Shown here: positions 26,407 through 35,892 of the stretch, piece by piece | Layout of the letters: each line of letters opens with the position of its first letter | Position numbering within the stretch: the stretch's first letter is position 1 | DNA from: Streptomyces sp. BHT-5-2 | GTDB taxonomy: Bacteria; Actinomycetota; Actinomycetes; Streptomycetales; Streptomycetaceae | Reading direction: 5' to 3' | Length of the DNA stretch: 64,000 nucleotides | Assembly: GCF_019774615.1 (NCBI RefSeq) | Contig: NZ_CP081496.1 | Location: 496,001 to 560,000, forward strand | Position numbers and translations under genes: made by a program | The notes under the pieces: model-generated | What the model was told of the DNA's origin: nothing | Seen by the model: only the letters and a program-made list of their open reading frames with translations | The model's database searches: none

Positions 26407-26735
26407 CCGCGGTCCTGCTGCAGCGTGGCCCACAGGCCGTAGCCGTGCATGGCCTGCACGTCGCGTTCCATTTCCTCGCGGCTGCCGCTGGAGACGATCG
26501 CGCGGCCCTTGTGGTGGACGTCGAGCATCAGCCGGTGCGCCTTGTCCTTGGAGTAGCCGAAGTACGTCTGGAAGACGTAGGAGACATAGCTCATGAGATT
26601 GACGGGGTCGTTGTGAACGACCGTGACCCACGGGACGTCCGGCTCCGGCACCGCGAAGGCGGCCTCCTCGGCCTCCGGGCGCTCGATCTCGACCGGGACG
26701 CTGAGGCTGCCGTGGTGCGGGCGGAGGGTGCTCAT
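26403..26735 (-). CDS. clpS: ATP-dependent Clp protease adaptor ClpS
   Basis: N-end-rule adaptor (about 110 aa) delivering substrates to ClpA/ClpC-ClpP. '[51 protein letters not shown]' contains the substrate-pocket segment [11 protein letters not shown] and the DVHHKG motif. A charged 35-residue N-terminal tail precedes the core. Start is uncertain between ATG 26735 and ATG 26765; neither has a strong Shine-Dalgarno. Coupled to the DUF2017 gene and divergent from pncB. Confidence 0.95.
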   Translation of the reverse strand: MSTLRPHHGSLSVPVEIERPEAEEAAFAVPEPDVPWVTVVHNDPVNLMSYVSYVFQTYFGYSKDKAHRLMLDVHHKGRAIVSSGSREEMERDVQAMHGYGLWATLQQDRG

Positions 26736-26898
26736 GGGTGACGGATGGGCGCTCACAGGGCCCATGCTGCCACCCGGGGGCGGGGGACGCACAAATGCCC
26801 CCGCGCACGGGCCGCGACGGGCGTGGCGCGCAGGGGCGCCGGGTGGACCGCGGACCACTATCGTCAAACTGACGAGTATGAGGGGTAGCATCTTCCCC

Positions 26899-28227
26899 AT
26901 GAACACAGCAGACCTGGGGCTGCCGGTGGCCGTGCCGTCGACTGCGCTCTTCACCGACCAGTACGAACTCACCATGCTGCAGGCCGCGTTGCGGTCCGGG
27001 ACCGCGGACCGGCGGTCGGTCTTCGAGGTCTTCACCCGACGGCTGCCGGAGGGGCGCCGCTACGGCGTGGTGGCCGGCACCGGGCGGGTGCTGGACACGG
27101 TGGAGAACTTCCGCTTCGACGACACCATCCTGGGCTTCCTGCGGGAGCGCGGCATCCTCGACGGGCCGACCCTGGACTGGCTGGCCGACTACCGCTTCCG
27201 CGGCGACATCTGGGGCTACCCGGAGGGCGAGGTCTACTTCCCCGGTTCGCCGATCATGCGCGTCGAGGGCACCTTCGCCGAGGCGGTGGTGCTGGAGACG
27301 GTGATCCTGTCGATCCTCAACCACGACTCGGCGGTGGCCGCGGCCGCCTCCCGGATGGCGGTGGCGGCCGGCGACCGGCCGCTGATGGAGATGGGCGCCC
27401 GGCGCACCCACGAGCTCTCGGCGGTGGCCGCGGCCCGCGCCGCGTACGTCGGCGGCTTCCACGTCACCTCCGACCTCGCGGCCGGCTTCCGCTACAACAT
27501 CCCCACCGTCGGCACCAGCGCGCACGCCTTCACCCTGCTCCACGACAGCGAGCGGGACGCCTTCACCGCGCAGGTCGAGACGCTGGGCAGCGGGACCACG
27601 CTGCTGGTGGACACCTTCGACGTCACCGAGGCGGTGCGCACCGCCGTGGAGGTGGCCGGGCCGGGCCTCGGCGCGGTGCGGATCGACTCCGGCGACCTGC
27701 TGCTGATCGCCCACCGGGTGCGCCAGCAGCTGGACGAGCTGGGCGCCACCAAGACCAGGATCGTGGTCACCAGCGACCTGGACGAGTACGCCATCGCCTC
27801 GCTGGCCGCCGCGCCGGTGGACGCGTACGGCGTCGGCACCCAGCTGGTGACCGGCAGCGGGCACCCGACCTGCTCGATGGTCTACAAGCTGGTGGCGCGG
27901 GCGGACAGCGACGAGCCGGGCGCGCCGCTGCGGCCGGTGGCGAAGAAGTCGATGGGCGCCAAGTCCTCGGTGGGCGGCCGCAAGTGGGCGGCGCGCCGGC
28001 CGGACGAGCACGGGGTGGCGGAGGCCGAGGTGGTCGGCACCGGCCCGGTGCCGGCCGGGCTGACCGACCGGCTGCTCCAGGTGCCGCTGGTCAGCGGCGG
28101 CAAGGTGGTGGCCCGGGAGCCGCTGGACGCCGCCCGGGACCGCCACATCGCGGCCCGCGCCGGGCTGCCGCTGTCGGCCACGCAGCTCTCCCGCGGGGAG
28201 CCGGTGCTGCCCACCGAGTTCGTCTGA
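26899..28227 (+). CDS. pncB: Nicotinate phosphoribosyltransferase
   Basis: NAD salvage enzyme (442 aa) making nicotinate mononucleotide from nicotinate, PRPP and ATP. '[16 protein letters not shown]' is the N-terminal signature. '[29 protein letters not shown]' and '[15 protein letters not shown]', with the His phosphorylated during the reaction, are the active-site segments. 'AVRIDSGDL' and '[10 protein letters not shown]' bind phosphate and ribose. ATG is chosen at 26899 (NTADLG) next to a weak AGG. The nicotinamidase gene follows 127 bases later on the same strand, giving a complete nicotinamide-to-NaMN route. Confidence 0.96.
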   Translation: MNTADLGLPVAVPSTALFTDQYELTMLQAALRSGTADRRSVFEVFTRRLPEGRRYGVVAGTGRVLDTVENFRFDDTILGFLRERGILDGPTLDWLADYRFRGDIWGYPEGEVYFPGSPIMRVEGTFAEAVVLETVILSILNHDSAVAAAASRMAVAAGDRPLMEMGARRTHELSAVAAARAAYVGGFHVTSDLAAGFRYNIPTVGTSAHAFTLLHDSERDAFTAQVETLGSGTTLLVDTFDVTEAVRTAVEVAGPGLGAVRIDSGDLLLIAHRVRQQLDELGATKTRIVVTSDLDEYAIASLAAAPVDAYGVGTQLVTGSGHPTCSMVYKLVARADSDEPGAPLRPVAKKSMGAKSSVGGRKWAARRPDEHGVAEAEVVGTGPVPAGLTDRLLQVPLVSGGKVVAREPLDAARDRHIAARAGLPLSATQLSRGEPVLPTEFV

Positions 28228-28354
28228 GCCGCGCGGGCGGCGGGCGGGGTGCGGCGGGGCCGCCCGCACCCCTCCCGCGCCGCGCCCGCAGTGGCTACCC
28301 TCGGTCACACCAGACCTCGCGCCCCCTTCGAACCCCAGCCGGAAGGCACGCACC

Positions 28355-28951
28355 ATGCACCGGGCACTGATCGTCGTCGACGTACAGAACGACTTCTGTG
28401 AGGGCGGCAGCCTCGCGGTCGCGGGCGGCGCGGACGTCGCGGCGGCCATCACCGATCTGGTGGGCGCCGCGGCCGGCAGCGGCTACCGCCACGTGGTGGC
28501 CACCCGCGACCACCACGTCGACCCGGGCGACCACTTCTCCGACCGCCCCGACTACCGCGCATCCTGGCCCGCGCACTGCGTGGCCGGCACCGAGGGCAGC
28601 GGCTTCCACCCGAACTTCGCACCGGCGATCGCCTCCGGCGCGGTCGACGCGGTCTTCTCCAAGGGCGCCCACACGGCCGCGTACAGCGGCTTCGAGGGCA
28701 CCGACGAGCACGGCACCCCGCTCGCGCGGTGGCTGCGCGAGCGGGGGGTCACCGAGGTCGACGTGGTGGGTATCGCCACGGATCACTGTGTGCGGGCCAC
28801 CGCGCTGGACGCCGTCCACGAAGGGTTCGCCACGCGGGTGCTGCTGGACCTGACGGCCGGGGTGGCCGCCGAGAGCACCGAGGCGGCCCTCGCCGAGCTC
28901 CGCGCGGCGGGGGCGGAGCTGAGCGGCAAGCCGGTGGTGGCCGGGGGCTGA
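28355..28951 (+). CDS. pncA: Nicotinamidase (isochorismatase fold)
   Basis: Hydrolyses nicotinamide to nicotinate (198 aa). The catalytic triad is visible: Asp9 in 'LIVVDVQNDF', Lys103 in 'FSKGAHT' and Cys145 in 'IATDHCVRAT'. The metal-binding region is 'TRDHHVDPGDHF' with Asp52 and His54. It follows pncB and supplies its substrate. A terminator overlaps its stop codon. Confidence 0.95.
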   Translation: MHRALIVVDVQNDFCEGGSLAVAGGADVAAAITDLVGAAAGSGYRHVVATRDHHVDPGDHFSDRPDYRASWPAHCVAGTEGSGFHPNFAPAIASGAVDAVFSKGAHTAAYSGFEGTDEHGTPLARWLRERGVTEVDVVGIATDHCVRATALDAVHEGFATRVLLDLTAGVAAESTEAALAELRAAGAELSGKPVVAGG

Positions 28952-28979
28952 GCGGGCCCGTGTCGCGGCCCGCTCAGCC
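28946..28979. terminator. Terminator overlapping the pncA stop
   Basis: Perfect 13-bp stem GGCTGAGCGGGCC with its complement and an 8-base loop, between convergent genes. Confidence 0.8.
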
Positions 28980-28987
28980 ACTCGTCC

Positions 28988-29374
28988 TCAGACGCCGGAC
29001 GGGCTCGGAGTGCCGGACGGGCTGGTCGCGGCGCCGGACGTCCTCTGGCGCAGCAGGGCGCGTATCGGGTGCCAGGACTCGGTGTCGTCGTCGGGGGTCT
29101 CGCGCCAGACCAGGCCGTCGGGGTGGTGGAGGACCGCGGTGACCTCGTCGGGGGTCGGCGGCTCGGTGTTGCCGCGCAGGTAGACGGCCCGCAGGCCGAG
29201 GTTGCGCAGCCTGGTCAGGGCGCGCTGGCGGTTCACCGCGTGCACCAGGACCCGGATGCGGCAGCCGCCGTCGTAGGGCCCGCAGAGCGGTCCGTGGTCC
29301 GGCCTGGGCAGCGAGAGGGCGACCACCACGCTTCCGCCGGGAAGCCTGATGAACCCGCCTCTGGTCCTCGTCAT
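28988..29374 (-). CDS. Conserved-looking hypothetical protein
   Basis: A 128-residue soluble protein with no recognised family. It has two Cys in 'GPLCGPYDGGCRIRVLVHAVNRQRALTRLRNLGLRAVYLRG', a beta-alpha-beta-like centre, and a Ser/Thr/Pro/Gly-rich C-terminal tail. GGGGGAG sits directly before the ATG, which supports the start. Single gene between two terminators. Confidence 0.65.
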   Translation of the reverse strand: MTRTRGGFIRLPGGSVVVALSLPRPDHGPLCGPYDGGCRIRVLVHAVNRQRALTRLRNLGLRAVYLRGNTEPPTPDEVTAVLHHPDGLVWRETPDDDTESWHPIRALLRQRTSGAATSPSGTPSPSGV

Positions 29375-29431
29375 ATCTCCCCCGTGAGACTCGGCGTCAA
29401 CAAGGAACTGTAGGACGCATCTAAACGCCTA

Positions 29432-29463
29432 TCGGCCGCCGCCCGCTAGGGGGCGGCGGCCGA
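29432..29463. terminator. Terminator downstream of the M6 protease gene
   Basis: TCGGCCGCCGCCC and its exact complement around a GCTAGG loop, 28 bases beyond the protease stop. Confidence 0.78.
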
Positions 29464-29491
29464 CAACGCCGTGACCTGCGACTTTTACTTT

Positions 29492-31882
29492 TTACTTACT
29501 CGCAGGGCCGACCGTGAGGAGCACCGTCGAGCCGTCCCGGGCCTCCTTGGTGATCGAGATCTTGGTGTTGGTGTCAGGAACGATCACCCCGCCGGTGGGG
29601 TTCGCCTTGTCGTAGTAGACGCCGTGGCGGTCGTCGAAGACCCGCACCCCGGGCTTGGACCTGATCTTCACCGTGGCGCCGTCCTTGTGGAGCGTGAGGG
29701 CGTCCGTCCGGGCTCCGGTGAAGGTCGCGTCGTAGGTCTGGAAGCGGTTGCGCATCAGGGTGCCGTCGGCCCAGCGCTCGGCCGCCGGGTGCGCGTCGAC
29801 CGGGAGGATCCGCCCGACGCCGGGGTGCACACCGACGTTGTTGTCCCGCTGCGAGGTGTCCCAGAGCCAGATCAGCACGCCGTTCTGGAAGGGGAAGTGC
29901 TCGACCCAGCCCGGCCGGGAGGTCTTCCAACCGAAGTTGTACGGGCCGGACTTCAGGGTCTTGTCGTAGGACACGTACTGGCGGTTCTCGGCGAGGTAGT
30001 ACTGCGGGTAGTCCTTGGTGAAGGACGAGCCGATCCGCGAGAAGCCCTTGCTGGTCCAGCCGTTGTCGCCGTGCTCGGCGTCGTCGGTGAACAGCGGGGC
30101 GCCGTCGGCGGTGACGGTGAGGGCGTCGGCGGTGAAGCCCTTCAGGGCGACGCCGCCGTCGGTCTGGTAGCGGAAGCGCAGGCCGATCTTCTTGCCGGCG
30201 TAGGCGTCCAGCGGGAAGGCCAGGTCCTGCGGGGCGGTGACGGTGCCGGTCAGCGCGGGCTTGCCGGAGGCGTCGCGCGGCAGCGGCGCGCCGTTCGCGG
30301 TGCCGTCCAGGGGCGTCCAGTCGGCACCGCCGTCGGTGGAGACCTCGGTGTAGACGGAGTCGTAGTCCTTCTCGGTGTCCCACCAGCCCTTGAGGGTGAG
30401 CGCCGCACGGGACTTGCCGGTGAGGTCCACCGTCCGGGTCAGGGTGTTGGAGAGGTCGTCGCCCATCCCGCTCCACCACTGCGTGGCGCCCTCGGCGGGC
30501 CTGACGATCTCGGTGGTGACCTTCTTGGCCGGCAGGTCGACGACCAGCGCCTGCTTGTTCCTGGTGTTGTACTCGGCGACGCCCAGGGTGTGCCGGGACG
30601 GCGTGGCGGCCTTGGCGGTGGCGTAGTTGAGCCAGCCCAGTTGGAGCTTGTCCCAGGCGCTCATGTCGCCGGGCAGGTCGCCGATGGCGCCCTTTCCGCG
30701 GCCGAGCCAGGAGCCGGCCGACATCAACGACCAGAAGTCCACCGAGGATTCGCCCTTGCCGGTGGTGTCGTACTCGTCCGGCAGGCCCAGGTCGTGGCCG
30801 TACTCGTGGGCGAAGACGCCGAGTCCGCCGTTCTCCGGCTGCATGGTGTAGTCGCCGACCCAGAAGCCGGTGTCGCCGATCTGGGTGCCGCCGGCCTTGT
30901 TGCCCGCGGGGCCCGTCTTGCCGGCGTCGGTGCCGTACGCGTACCAGCGGTGCGCCCAGATGGCGTCGGTCTTCTGGGCGCCGCCGCCGGCCGACTCGTC
31001 CTCACCGGCGTGCACGATCTGGAAGTGGTCGATGTAGCCGTCGGGCTCGTTGAAGTTGCCGTTGTGGTTGTAGTCGTTGCGGTCCCACTGGTCGTACTGG
31101 GCCAGGTCGGCCTTGATCTGGGCGTCGGTGCGGCCCTTGGCCTTCTGGTCGGTGACCCACTGGTTGACCGCGTCGCGGATCAGGTCCCAGGCGCTGGGGC
31201 AGTTGGTGGAGCCGCAGTAGTTGGAGCCGTAGCGGGCCTCGTTCCACGGGACCCGGACCCAGTCGGAGACCTGGCCGTTCACGGAGTAGCGGCCCGAGGA
31301 CTGCTTCTCGTAGTACTTGGCCAGCGACTCCTTCTTCTTGTCGTGCGAGAAGTAGAGGTCCTGGTAGTGCTGCCGGTTGTAATCCGCCTGCCAGGCCGTG
31401 CTGTTGTCGTTCGCGCGGTCCGGCTTCGCTATCCGGTTGTGGGCCGGGCCGGGGGTGCCGCCGTACTTCTTGACCGGCGGCAGCGGACCGTCGCCGTCCG
31501 GGTCGTACATCGTGGTGTCGTCGACCTTGTCACCGAAGTCCACGAGGATGGTGAAGATCTTGTCGGTCTTCTCCCGGGCCAGCTCGACGTACTTGCCCTT
31601 GCCGAGCCTGACGACCTTGGAGCCCCCGCGCTCGGTCGCCTCGGCGTCGCCGGATATGACCTGCTGGAGCGCCTCGGTGCGCTGGGCACGCTGACGGTCG
31701 CTGAACGGGCCCTTGAGGTCGTGGGCGTCGGCCCGCTCGGGGGCCGGGTCCTGGCGGACGGTGGACGCGACGGACGGCCGGGCGTCGGCCGCGGCCACCC
31801 CGGTCGAGAGAACGGCCGCCCCGGTGGCGGCGATTGCCGTGGCCAGGGCGGCCGTTCCGAACAGTCTTCGGTGGTGTCTCAC
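29492..31882 (-). CDS. Secreted M6-family metalloprotease (immune inhibitor A type)
   Basis: Exported zinc protease of 796 residues. A signal peptide (about 1-31) ends in AAADA. A propeptide follows, then the M6 catalytic domain with the extended zinc motif 'HEYGHDLGLPDEYD' (His359, Glu360, His363) and a Met-turn-like 'SLMSAGSW'. Calcium-site-like repeats 'DYNHNGNFNEPDGYIDH' and 'YDPDGDGPLPP' are visible. C-terminal beta-rich regions (about 500-790) are probably carbohydrate or protein binding, as in InhA and PrtV. GTG start with GGGGAGGA about 9 bases upstream. It likely degrades extracellular protein during growth on complex substrates. Confidence 0.93.
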   Translation of the reverse strand: MRHHRRLFGTAALATAIAATGAAVLSTGVAAADARPSVASTVRQDPAPERADAHDLKGPFSDRQRAQRTEALQQVISGDAEATERGGSKVVRLGKGKYVELAREKTDKIFTILVDFGDKVDDTTMYDPDGDGPLPPVKKYGGTPGPAHNRIAKPDRANDNSTAWQADYNRQHYQDLYFSHDKKKESLAKYYEKQSSGRYSVNGQVSDWVRVPWNEARYGSNYCGSTNCPSAWDLIRDAVNQWVTDQKAKGRTDAQIKADLAQYDQWDRNDYNHNGNFNEPDGYIDHFQIVHAGEDESAGGGAQKTDAIWAHRWYAYGTDAGKTGPAGNKAGGTQIGDTGFWVGDYTMQPENGGLGVFAHEYGHDLGLPDEYDTTGKGESSVDFWSLMSAGSWLGRGKGAIGDLPGDMSAWDKLQLGWLNYATAKAATPSRHTLGVAEYNTRNKQALVVDLPAKKVTTEIVRPAEGATQWWSGMGDDLSNTLTRTVDLTGKSRAALTLKGWWDTEKDYDSVYTEVSTDGGADWTPLDGTANGAPLPRDASGKPALTGTVTAPQDLAFPLDAYAGKKIGLRFRYQTDGGVALKGFTADALTVTADGAPLFTDDAEHGDNGWTSKGFSRIGSSFTKDYPQYYLAENRQYVSYDKTLKSGPYNFGWKTSRPGWVEHFPFQNGVLIWLWDTSQRDNNVGVHPGVGRILPVDAHPAAERWADGTLMRNRFQTYDATFTGARTDALTLHKDGATVKIRSKPGVRVFDDRHGVYYDKANPTGGVIVPDTNTKISITKEARDGSTVLLTVGPASK

Positions 31883-32181
31883 TTGGCGAAGTCCTCCCCT
31901 TCAACTGGCCGATGCTGGAGGGCATTCGACCGGATGTGGGGAAGAAAAGACAGATCTTGACGTGTGTGTGCACGCCCAAGTACGTTATCCGGCTTGGTTT
32001 TCACAGCTATCGGACAGCGGACGCATAGCTTCCGGATGGTTCGGCGGCCCGGCAGGCCGCCCGGAGGGATATGCCCGACGGGCATGCGCCCCACCGCCCA
32101 GCAGGCCGGATGCCGCCCCGGGCGGCCGTGCCGGACCGCTCCGCGACCGTGCCGTGCGCCCCCGTGCTCCGGGACGGTGGG

Positions 32182-32200
32182 TAAGGTCACGCTTACCTTC
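32182..32200. promoter_or_regulatory. Possible iron box (DmdR/IdeR-type operator)
   Basis: TAAGGTCACGCTTACCTTC matches the 19-bp actinobacterial iron box (TTAGGTTAGGCTCACCTAA) at 14 of 19 positions and is nearly palindromic. It lies 95 bases before the small membrane protein gene and about 300 before the divergent protease gene. The rest of the 410-base gap (31883-32294) shows only a short ATGCCCGACGGGCAT hairpin near 32070. Confidence 0.35.
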
Positions 32201-32294
32201 CGTTCCGCCCGGGCACAAGGAATCGTAGGCTCGTTCGGCGGCGCGCCGCCGGGCGTCCCACACCCCCGCCGACCCTCCGAGGACGGATTCCGCC

Positions 32295-32603
32295 ATGCCT
32301 CGTCCGACCGCCACCCAGCTCGTCTACGGTTCGGCCACGGTCTTTCTCTCCACCCTCGCGATGCTGCTGCTCTCGCAGACGCAGACCGGGATCGGGGCCG
32401 CGGTCATCGCCCTGGCCGGCCTCGGGCTCGGGCTGCTGGTCGCCATGACGGTGCCCATGCCGGGGATGTCGCGGGTGGTGCGCCGCGGCGGCGCGGGCGC
32501 CCCGGCCCCCGAGGGAGCCGCCCCGCTGCGGGCCGTGCCGCCCCCGGCCGGGCAGCGGCAGCGGCCGCGCGCCGGGGCCCGGGTCGGCGAGCACACCCGC
32601 TGA
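32295..32603 (+). CDS. Small two-helix membrane protein
   Basis: A 102-residue protein with two transmembrane helices (about 8-27 and 32-54) and a basic, Pro/Ala-rich C-terminal tail. No family recognised. Coding is supported by codon bias and the absence of any alternative gene; a GGA-containing weak ribosome site precedes the ATG. A tail of this type is expected in the cytoplasm. Confidence 0.65.
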   Translation: MPRPTATQLVYGSATVFLSTLAMLLLSQTQTGIGAAVIALAGLGLGLLVAMTVPMPGMSRVVRRGGAGAPAPEGAAPLRAVPPPAGQRQRPRAGARVGEHTR

Positions 32604-32612
32604 ACCCGGACG

Positions 32613-32679
32613 CCTGACGCCTCGTCAGGTCCCCTGTCCCTTACGGAAATCTCCCCGTAAGGGAGTCTTCCCGTAAGGG
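32613..32679. terminator. Terminator region with three copies of CCCTTACGG
   Basis: Two elements between convergent genes: hairpin CCTGACG/CGTCAGG (32613-32629), and CCCTTACGG (32638-32646) facing two copies of its complement (32655-32663 and 32671-32679), so either of two alternative stems can form. Confidence 0.7.
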
Positions 32680-32681
32680 AA

Positions 32682-33464
32682 TCAGTCCGTCGCGACCACC
32701 ACCGTGCGGGCCGCCTTGTCGTGCAGGCACTGGTGGTACGGCTGGTCCCAGGTGCACCACAGGACGTTGACCAGCCAGAAGATGAAGCCGCAGCACGGGA
32801 CGATCTCCGGCAGGGTGTAGACCGCGGCCCGGGTCCAGGCGGCCTGCGGGGTCGGGATCGAGCCGTCGGCGAGCATCGCGACCCGGATCCGCATCGCCAT
32901 CTTGCCGACCGTCTGACCGCGGGTGCTCAGCATCACCCCCTCGTAGATCAGGTACACCAGCATCGCCACGCCGGACACCGTCGCCTGCTTGCTGGTCTCC
33001 GCGCTGGTGGTGCTGAAGTAGTCCACCCAGCCGACGATCGCGCTCATGATCAGGGTGACCGGGACGCCGATGATGATCGCGTCGATGATCCGGGCCAGCA
33101 GCCGCTTGCCGCGGTTGGCCAGCGGCGGCATTCCGGCCAGGGGATCGGCCCCGTACTCCCCCGAGCCGTAGGGGCCGCCTCCCGAGGGCCCGCCGTACGG
33201 GCCGCCGCCGTAGGACGGCGGGGGGCCGGCACCGGGGGGCGGCGGGGGCGGGGCGCCGCCCGGGGGTGGAGCGCCGCCCGGCGGCGGGGGGCCGGCGGGC
33301 GGCGGAGGACCGGCGCCCTCGCCCGGGCCGGCGCCGTGCGGGGAGCCGTTGCGCGGGGCGTCGTCGTGCGGAGCGCCGCCCGCCGGGGGCTCCTGCGGCT
33401 GCTTCAGGAACGGATCGTTCTCGGGCGGTTCACCGGGGCCGGGCCGGGGCTGGTCGGTACTCAT
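32682..33464 (-). CDS. RDD family membrane protein (Pro/Gly-rich N-terminus)
   Basis: A 260-residue protein. Residues 1-110 are a Pro/Gly-rich disordered region with PPPPGGAP and GGPYG repeats. The C-terminal half is an RDD domain: 'RGKRLLARIIDAIIIGVPVTLIM' (Arg-Asp at the first helix), a second helix around 'VAMLVYLIYEGVM', 'GQTVGKMAMRIRVAM', and a last helix ending 'CTWDQPYHQCLHDKAARTVVV'. RDD proteins are small membrane proteins of unclear, possibly transport, function. The next gene upstream encodes another RDD protein with the same C-terminal signature. Confidence 0.88.
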   Translation of the reverse strand: MSTDQPRPGPGEPPENDPFLKQPQEPPAGGAPHDDAPRNGSPHGAGPGEGAGPPPPAGPPPPGGAPPPGGAPPPPPPGAGPPPSYGGGPYGGPSGGGPYGSGEYGADPLAGMPPLANRGKRLLARIIDAIIIGVPVTLIMSAIVGWVDYFSTTSAETSKQATVSGVAMLVYLIYEGVMLSTRGQTVGKMAMRIRVAMLADGSIPTPQAAWTRAAVYTLPEIVPCCGFIFWLVNVLWCTWDQPYHQCLHDKAARTVVVATD

Positions 33465-33569
33465 GGCCCGAGTCGACCGCCTGCGGCCGGGCGCCGCATC
33501 CGGCGGAGTCCGATCGGGGTACCCGGGCCGTCAGGGCGGGTGACGGCCCGGGGAACGACCGGGTGACGG

Positions 33570-35087
33570 TCAGTCGGCCGCCGCCTCGGAGGCGACGAAG
33601 GTACGGGCCGCCTTGTCGTGCCAGCACTGCCGCCACGGCTTGTCGAACACGCACCACAGGGCGTTGACCACGCCGACCACGACGACCCCGAGCACGCCGT
33701 AGACCAGCCAGCGCTTGACCGCCTGCGCGGTCTCCGGCGTGTCGTGGCTCTCGATGTCCAGCACCCGCAGGCCGCAGAGCTTCTTGCCCAGCGTGCGGCC
33801 CCACTTGAGGGTCGGCAGCACCTCGTAGAGGCCGCCGCCGATCAGGACGACGGCCAGGATCGTCAGGAAGACGGGGGCGGTGGTGCCGTCGACCAGATAC
33901 ACCGTCACCTGGCGGCCGGACTGCTTGGCCGCCTCGACCTTGGCGTCGATGTGGTCGGTGACCGTGGACCACAGGGGCAGCGCCACCGCGAGGGTGACCA
34001 GGGCCAGCACCGCGGTGTCGATCAGCCGGGCCGCCAGCCGGCGGCCGAGCGGCGCCGGGTGGCCCTGGGCGGCCTGCGCGGCGGCGAAGAAGACGTCGGC
34101 GGTCGGCGGCTTCCAGGGGATGACGCCGTCGTCGCCGGCGGCGCCCTGCGCCGGGAAGGCGGGCGAGGGCGCCGGGGCGGCGGCCGGGGGCTGCTGGGCG
34201 GCCTGCGGCGGGGCCGGGCGGGGCGCCTGCGGGGCCGGCGGCTGCTGGGCGGACGGCTGCTGGGACGGCGTCCCGGTGGCGGGCAGGGACTGCGGCGCGC
34301 CGCCGGCCGGGCCGGCCGCGGGCCGCTCGCCCGCCGGCAGCCGGAAGGCCATCGTCTCGTTGCGGGCCGCCGGGCGGCCGCCCTCGCCGGCGTCCGGCCG
34401 GACCGCGCGGAAGGCGGTGGTGCCGTGGTCCGCGGCGGGCGCCTTGCCGGCGGCGTCCCCGGCGGCGGCGTTCTGGGGCCGGACCGCGCGGATCGCGGTG
34501 GTCCCCTGATCGCCGGAACCGCGGCGGGCCCCGGGGTCCACGGCGCGGATGGTGACCGTCCCGTCGGCCGGGGCGTCCGGCGCGGACGGGGCGGCGCCGG
34601 GCGCCTCGCCGGCCGCGGCCCGGTCGGTCTCCGCCGTGCGCTGCGGCGGGAGCGCGCCCCAGGAGGCGCCGCCGGCCGGCGCGCCGCCGGGGGCCTGGCC
34701 GGGCGCGCCCCAGGAGACCCGGCCGTCCTCGCCGAAGCCGGACTGCCGGGCGGCGTCGGCGTGCCAGCCGGACGCCCCCTCCGGGCCGCCGCCGCTCGCG
34801 CCGGGGGCCTCGGCGTCGTCGTGCGGGCGCACGACCGCGTGTCCGGCGCCGGACGGGCCGGCCTCGTCCAGGAAGACCGGGCCGGTCTCCTCGACGGCGG
34901 CGGGGGCCGCCGGAGCCGTGCCGGGCGGCGGCGCCGGCATCGGCTCGCCCTCGGCGGGGGCCGGGCGGCTGGTGCCCGGCACCCATGCGGCACCGTTCCA
35001 GTACCGGATGTAGCCGGGGATGGACGGGTCCGGGTAGAAGCCTGGCGTGGGGCTGCCGCCGGCGGATCCTGAGGTAGGGGCGCTCAT
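33570..35087 (-). CDS. RDD family protein with N-terminal DUF2510
   Basis: A 505-residue protein. DUF2510 is at about 10-36 ('TPGFYPDPSIPGYIRYWNGAAWV'), the short W/G motif often fused to membrane proteins in actinobacteria. A disordered Ala/Pro/Gly region of about 300 residues contains repeated 'TTAIRAVRPQN', 'TTAFRAVRPDA' and 'TMAFRLPAG' blocks. The C-terminal RDD domain (about 345-505) has 'LGRRLAARLIDTAVLALVTL' and ends 'DKPWRQCWHDKAARTFV'. Paralogous at the C-terminus to the neighbouring RDD gene, so the pair likely arose by duplication. Confidence 0.87.
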   Translation of the reverse strand: MSAPTSGSAGGSPTPGFYPDPSIPGYIRYWNGAAWVPGTSRPAPAEGEPMPAPPPGTAPAAPAAVEETGPVFLDEAGPSGAGHAVVRPHDDAEAPGASGGGPEGASGWHADAARQSGFGEDGRVSWGAPGQAPGGAPAGGASWGALPPQRTAETDRAAAGEAPGAAPSAPDAPADGTVTIRAVDPGARRGSGDQGTTAIRAVRPQNAAAGDAAGKAPAADHGTTAFRAVRPDAGEGGRPAARNETMAFRLPAGERPAAGPAGGAPQSLPATGTPSQQPSAQQPPAPQAPRPAPPQAAQQPPAAAPAPSPAFPAQGAAGDDGVIPWKPPTADVFFAAAQAAQGHPAPLGRRLAARLIDTAVLALVTLAVALPLWSTVTDHIDAKVEAAKQSGRQVTVYLVDGTTAPVFLTILAVVLIGGGLYEVLPTLKWGRTLGKKLCGLRVLDIESHDTPETAQAVKRWLVYGVLGVVVVGVVNALWCVFDKPWRQCWHDKAARTFVASEAAAD

Positions 35088-35338
35088 GTCCGAAGTCCCG
35101 TATCTGTTCTCGGCCTGGAGGGTGTCGGGGTGCAGTCTGCCGCAACCGGGCGTCCACATCCATCGGGCCCCGGGTCGCAACCGTGTTCTTCCCCTGCCCC
35201 GGGAACCACAGGGAACTCAAGGGAACTCAGCGGAAAAAACTTCTCCGAAGTCGTGTAAGAGTCCGGCCGCCGGCCGCTCTCTCCCGGTGCGGGTCCGCGC
35301 ACGGGCCCGCGCAGGGAGCCGGAGAGAGGCGGAGAGAG

Positions 35339-35812
35339 ATGCACACCTCGGTGGAACGCGAACTGGAACTGAACATGGTCCTGTCGCCGGAGCGCAGCAT
35401 TCCGGTGCCGGCCCGGCTGGTCTACCGGACGGACGACCCGTACGCCGTCCATGTCACCTTCCACGTCGGGTCGGACGCCCCGGTCCACTGGACGTTCGCC
35501 CGCGAACTGCTCGTCGAGGGCGTGTTCCGGCCGTCCGGCGAGGGCGACGTGCGGGTCTGGCCGACGAAGCTGGACGGCCGCAGCCTGGTCTGCATGGCGC
35601 TGTCCTCGCCGGACGGCGACGCGCTGCTGGAAGCGCCTGCCGCCGCGGTGTCGGCCTGGCTGGAGCGCACCCTGCGGATCGTGCCGCCGGGCTCGGAGGG
35701 CCCGCACCTCGGTCTCGACAAAGGGCTGAGCGCGCTGCTCGCGCTGGCCTCCCGGGACGACGCCGGGCCGACCGACCCCTGGCCGGCGGACGGGGCCGAG
35801 CCGGGGGCGTGA
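35339..35812 (+). CDS. ssgG: SsgA-like protein (SALP), probably SsgG
   Basis: Sporulation-specific cell division regulator of 157 residues. The SsgA family core is 'PVPARLVYRTDDPYAVHVTFHVGSDAPVHWTFARELLVEGVFRPSGEGDVRVWP', followed by 'VCMALSSPDGDALLEAPAAAVSAWLERTL'. SALPs control septum placement and wall remodelling in Streptomyces aerial hyphae. SsgG is my best choice because this gene lies two genes away from the hpd region, as in S. coelicolor, where SsgG guides correct septum spacing; the paralogue assignment is from memory of gene order. ATG 35339 follows GGAGAGAG. Confidence 0.88.
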   Translation: MHTSVERELELNMVLSPERSIPVPARLVYRTDDPYAVHVTFHVGSDAPVHWTFARELLVEGVFRPSGEGDVRVWPTKLDGRSLVCMALSSPDGDALLEAPAAAVSAWLERTLRIVPPGSEGPHLGLDKGLSALLALASRDDAGPTDPWPADGAEPGA

Positions 35813-35892
35813 GGGTGGCGCCGCGCCGCATCCGGCGCGCCGCCCGGCCGGCGGGGGACCACCGCGGCGCGGGGACGGGGCCCGGCCCCCGT

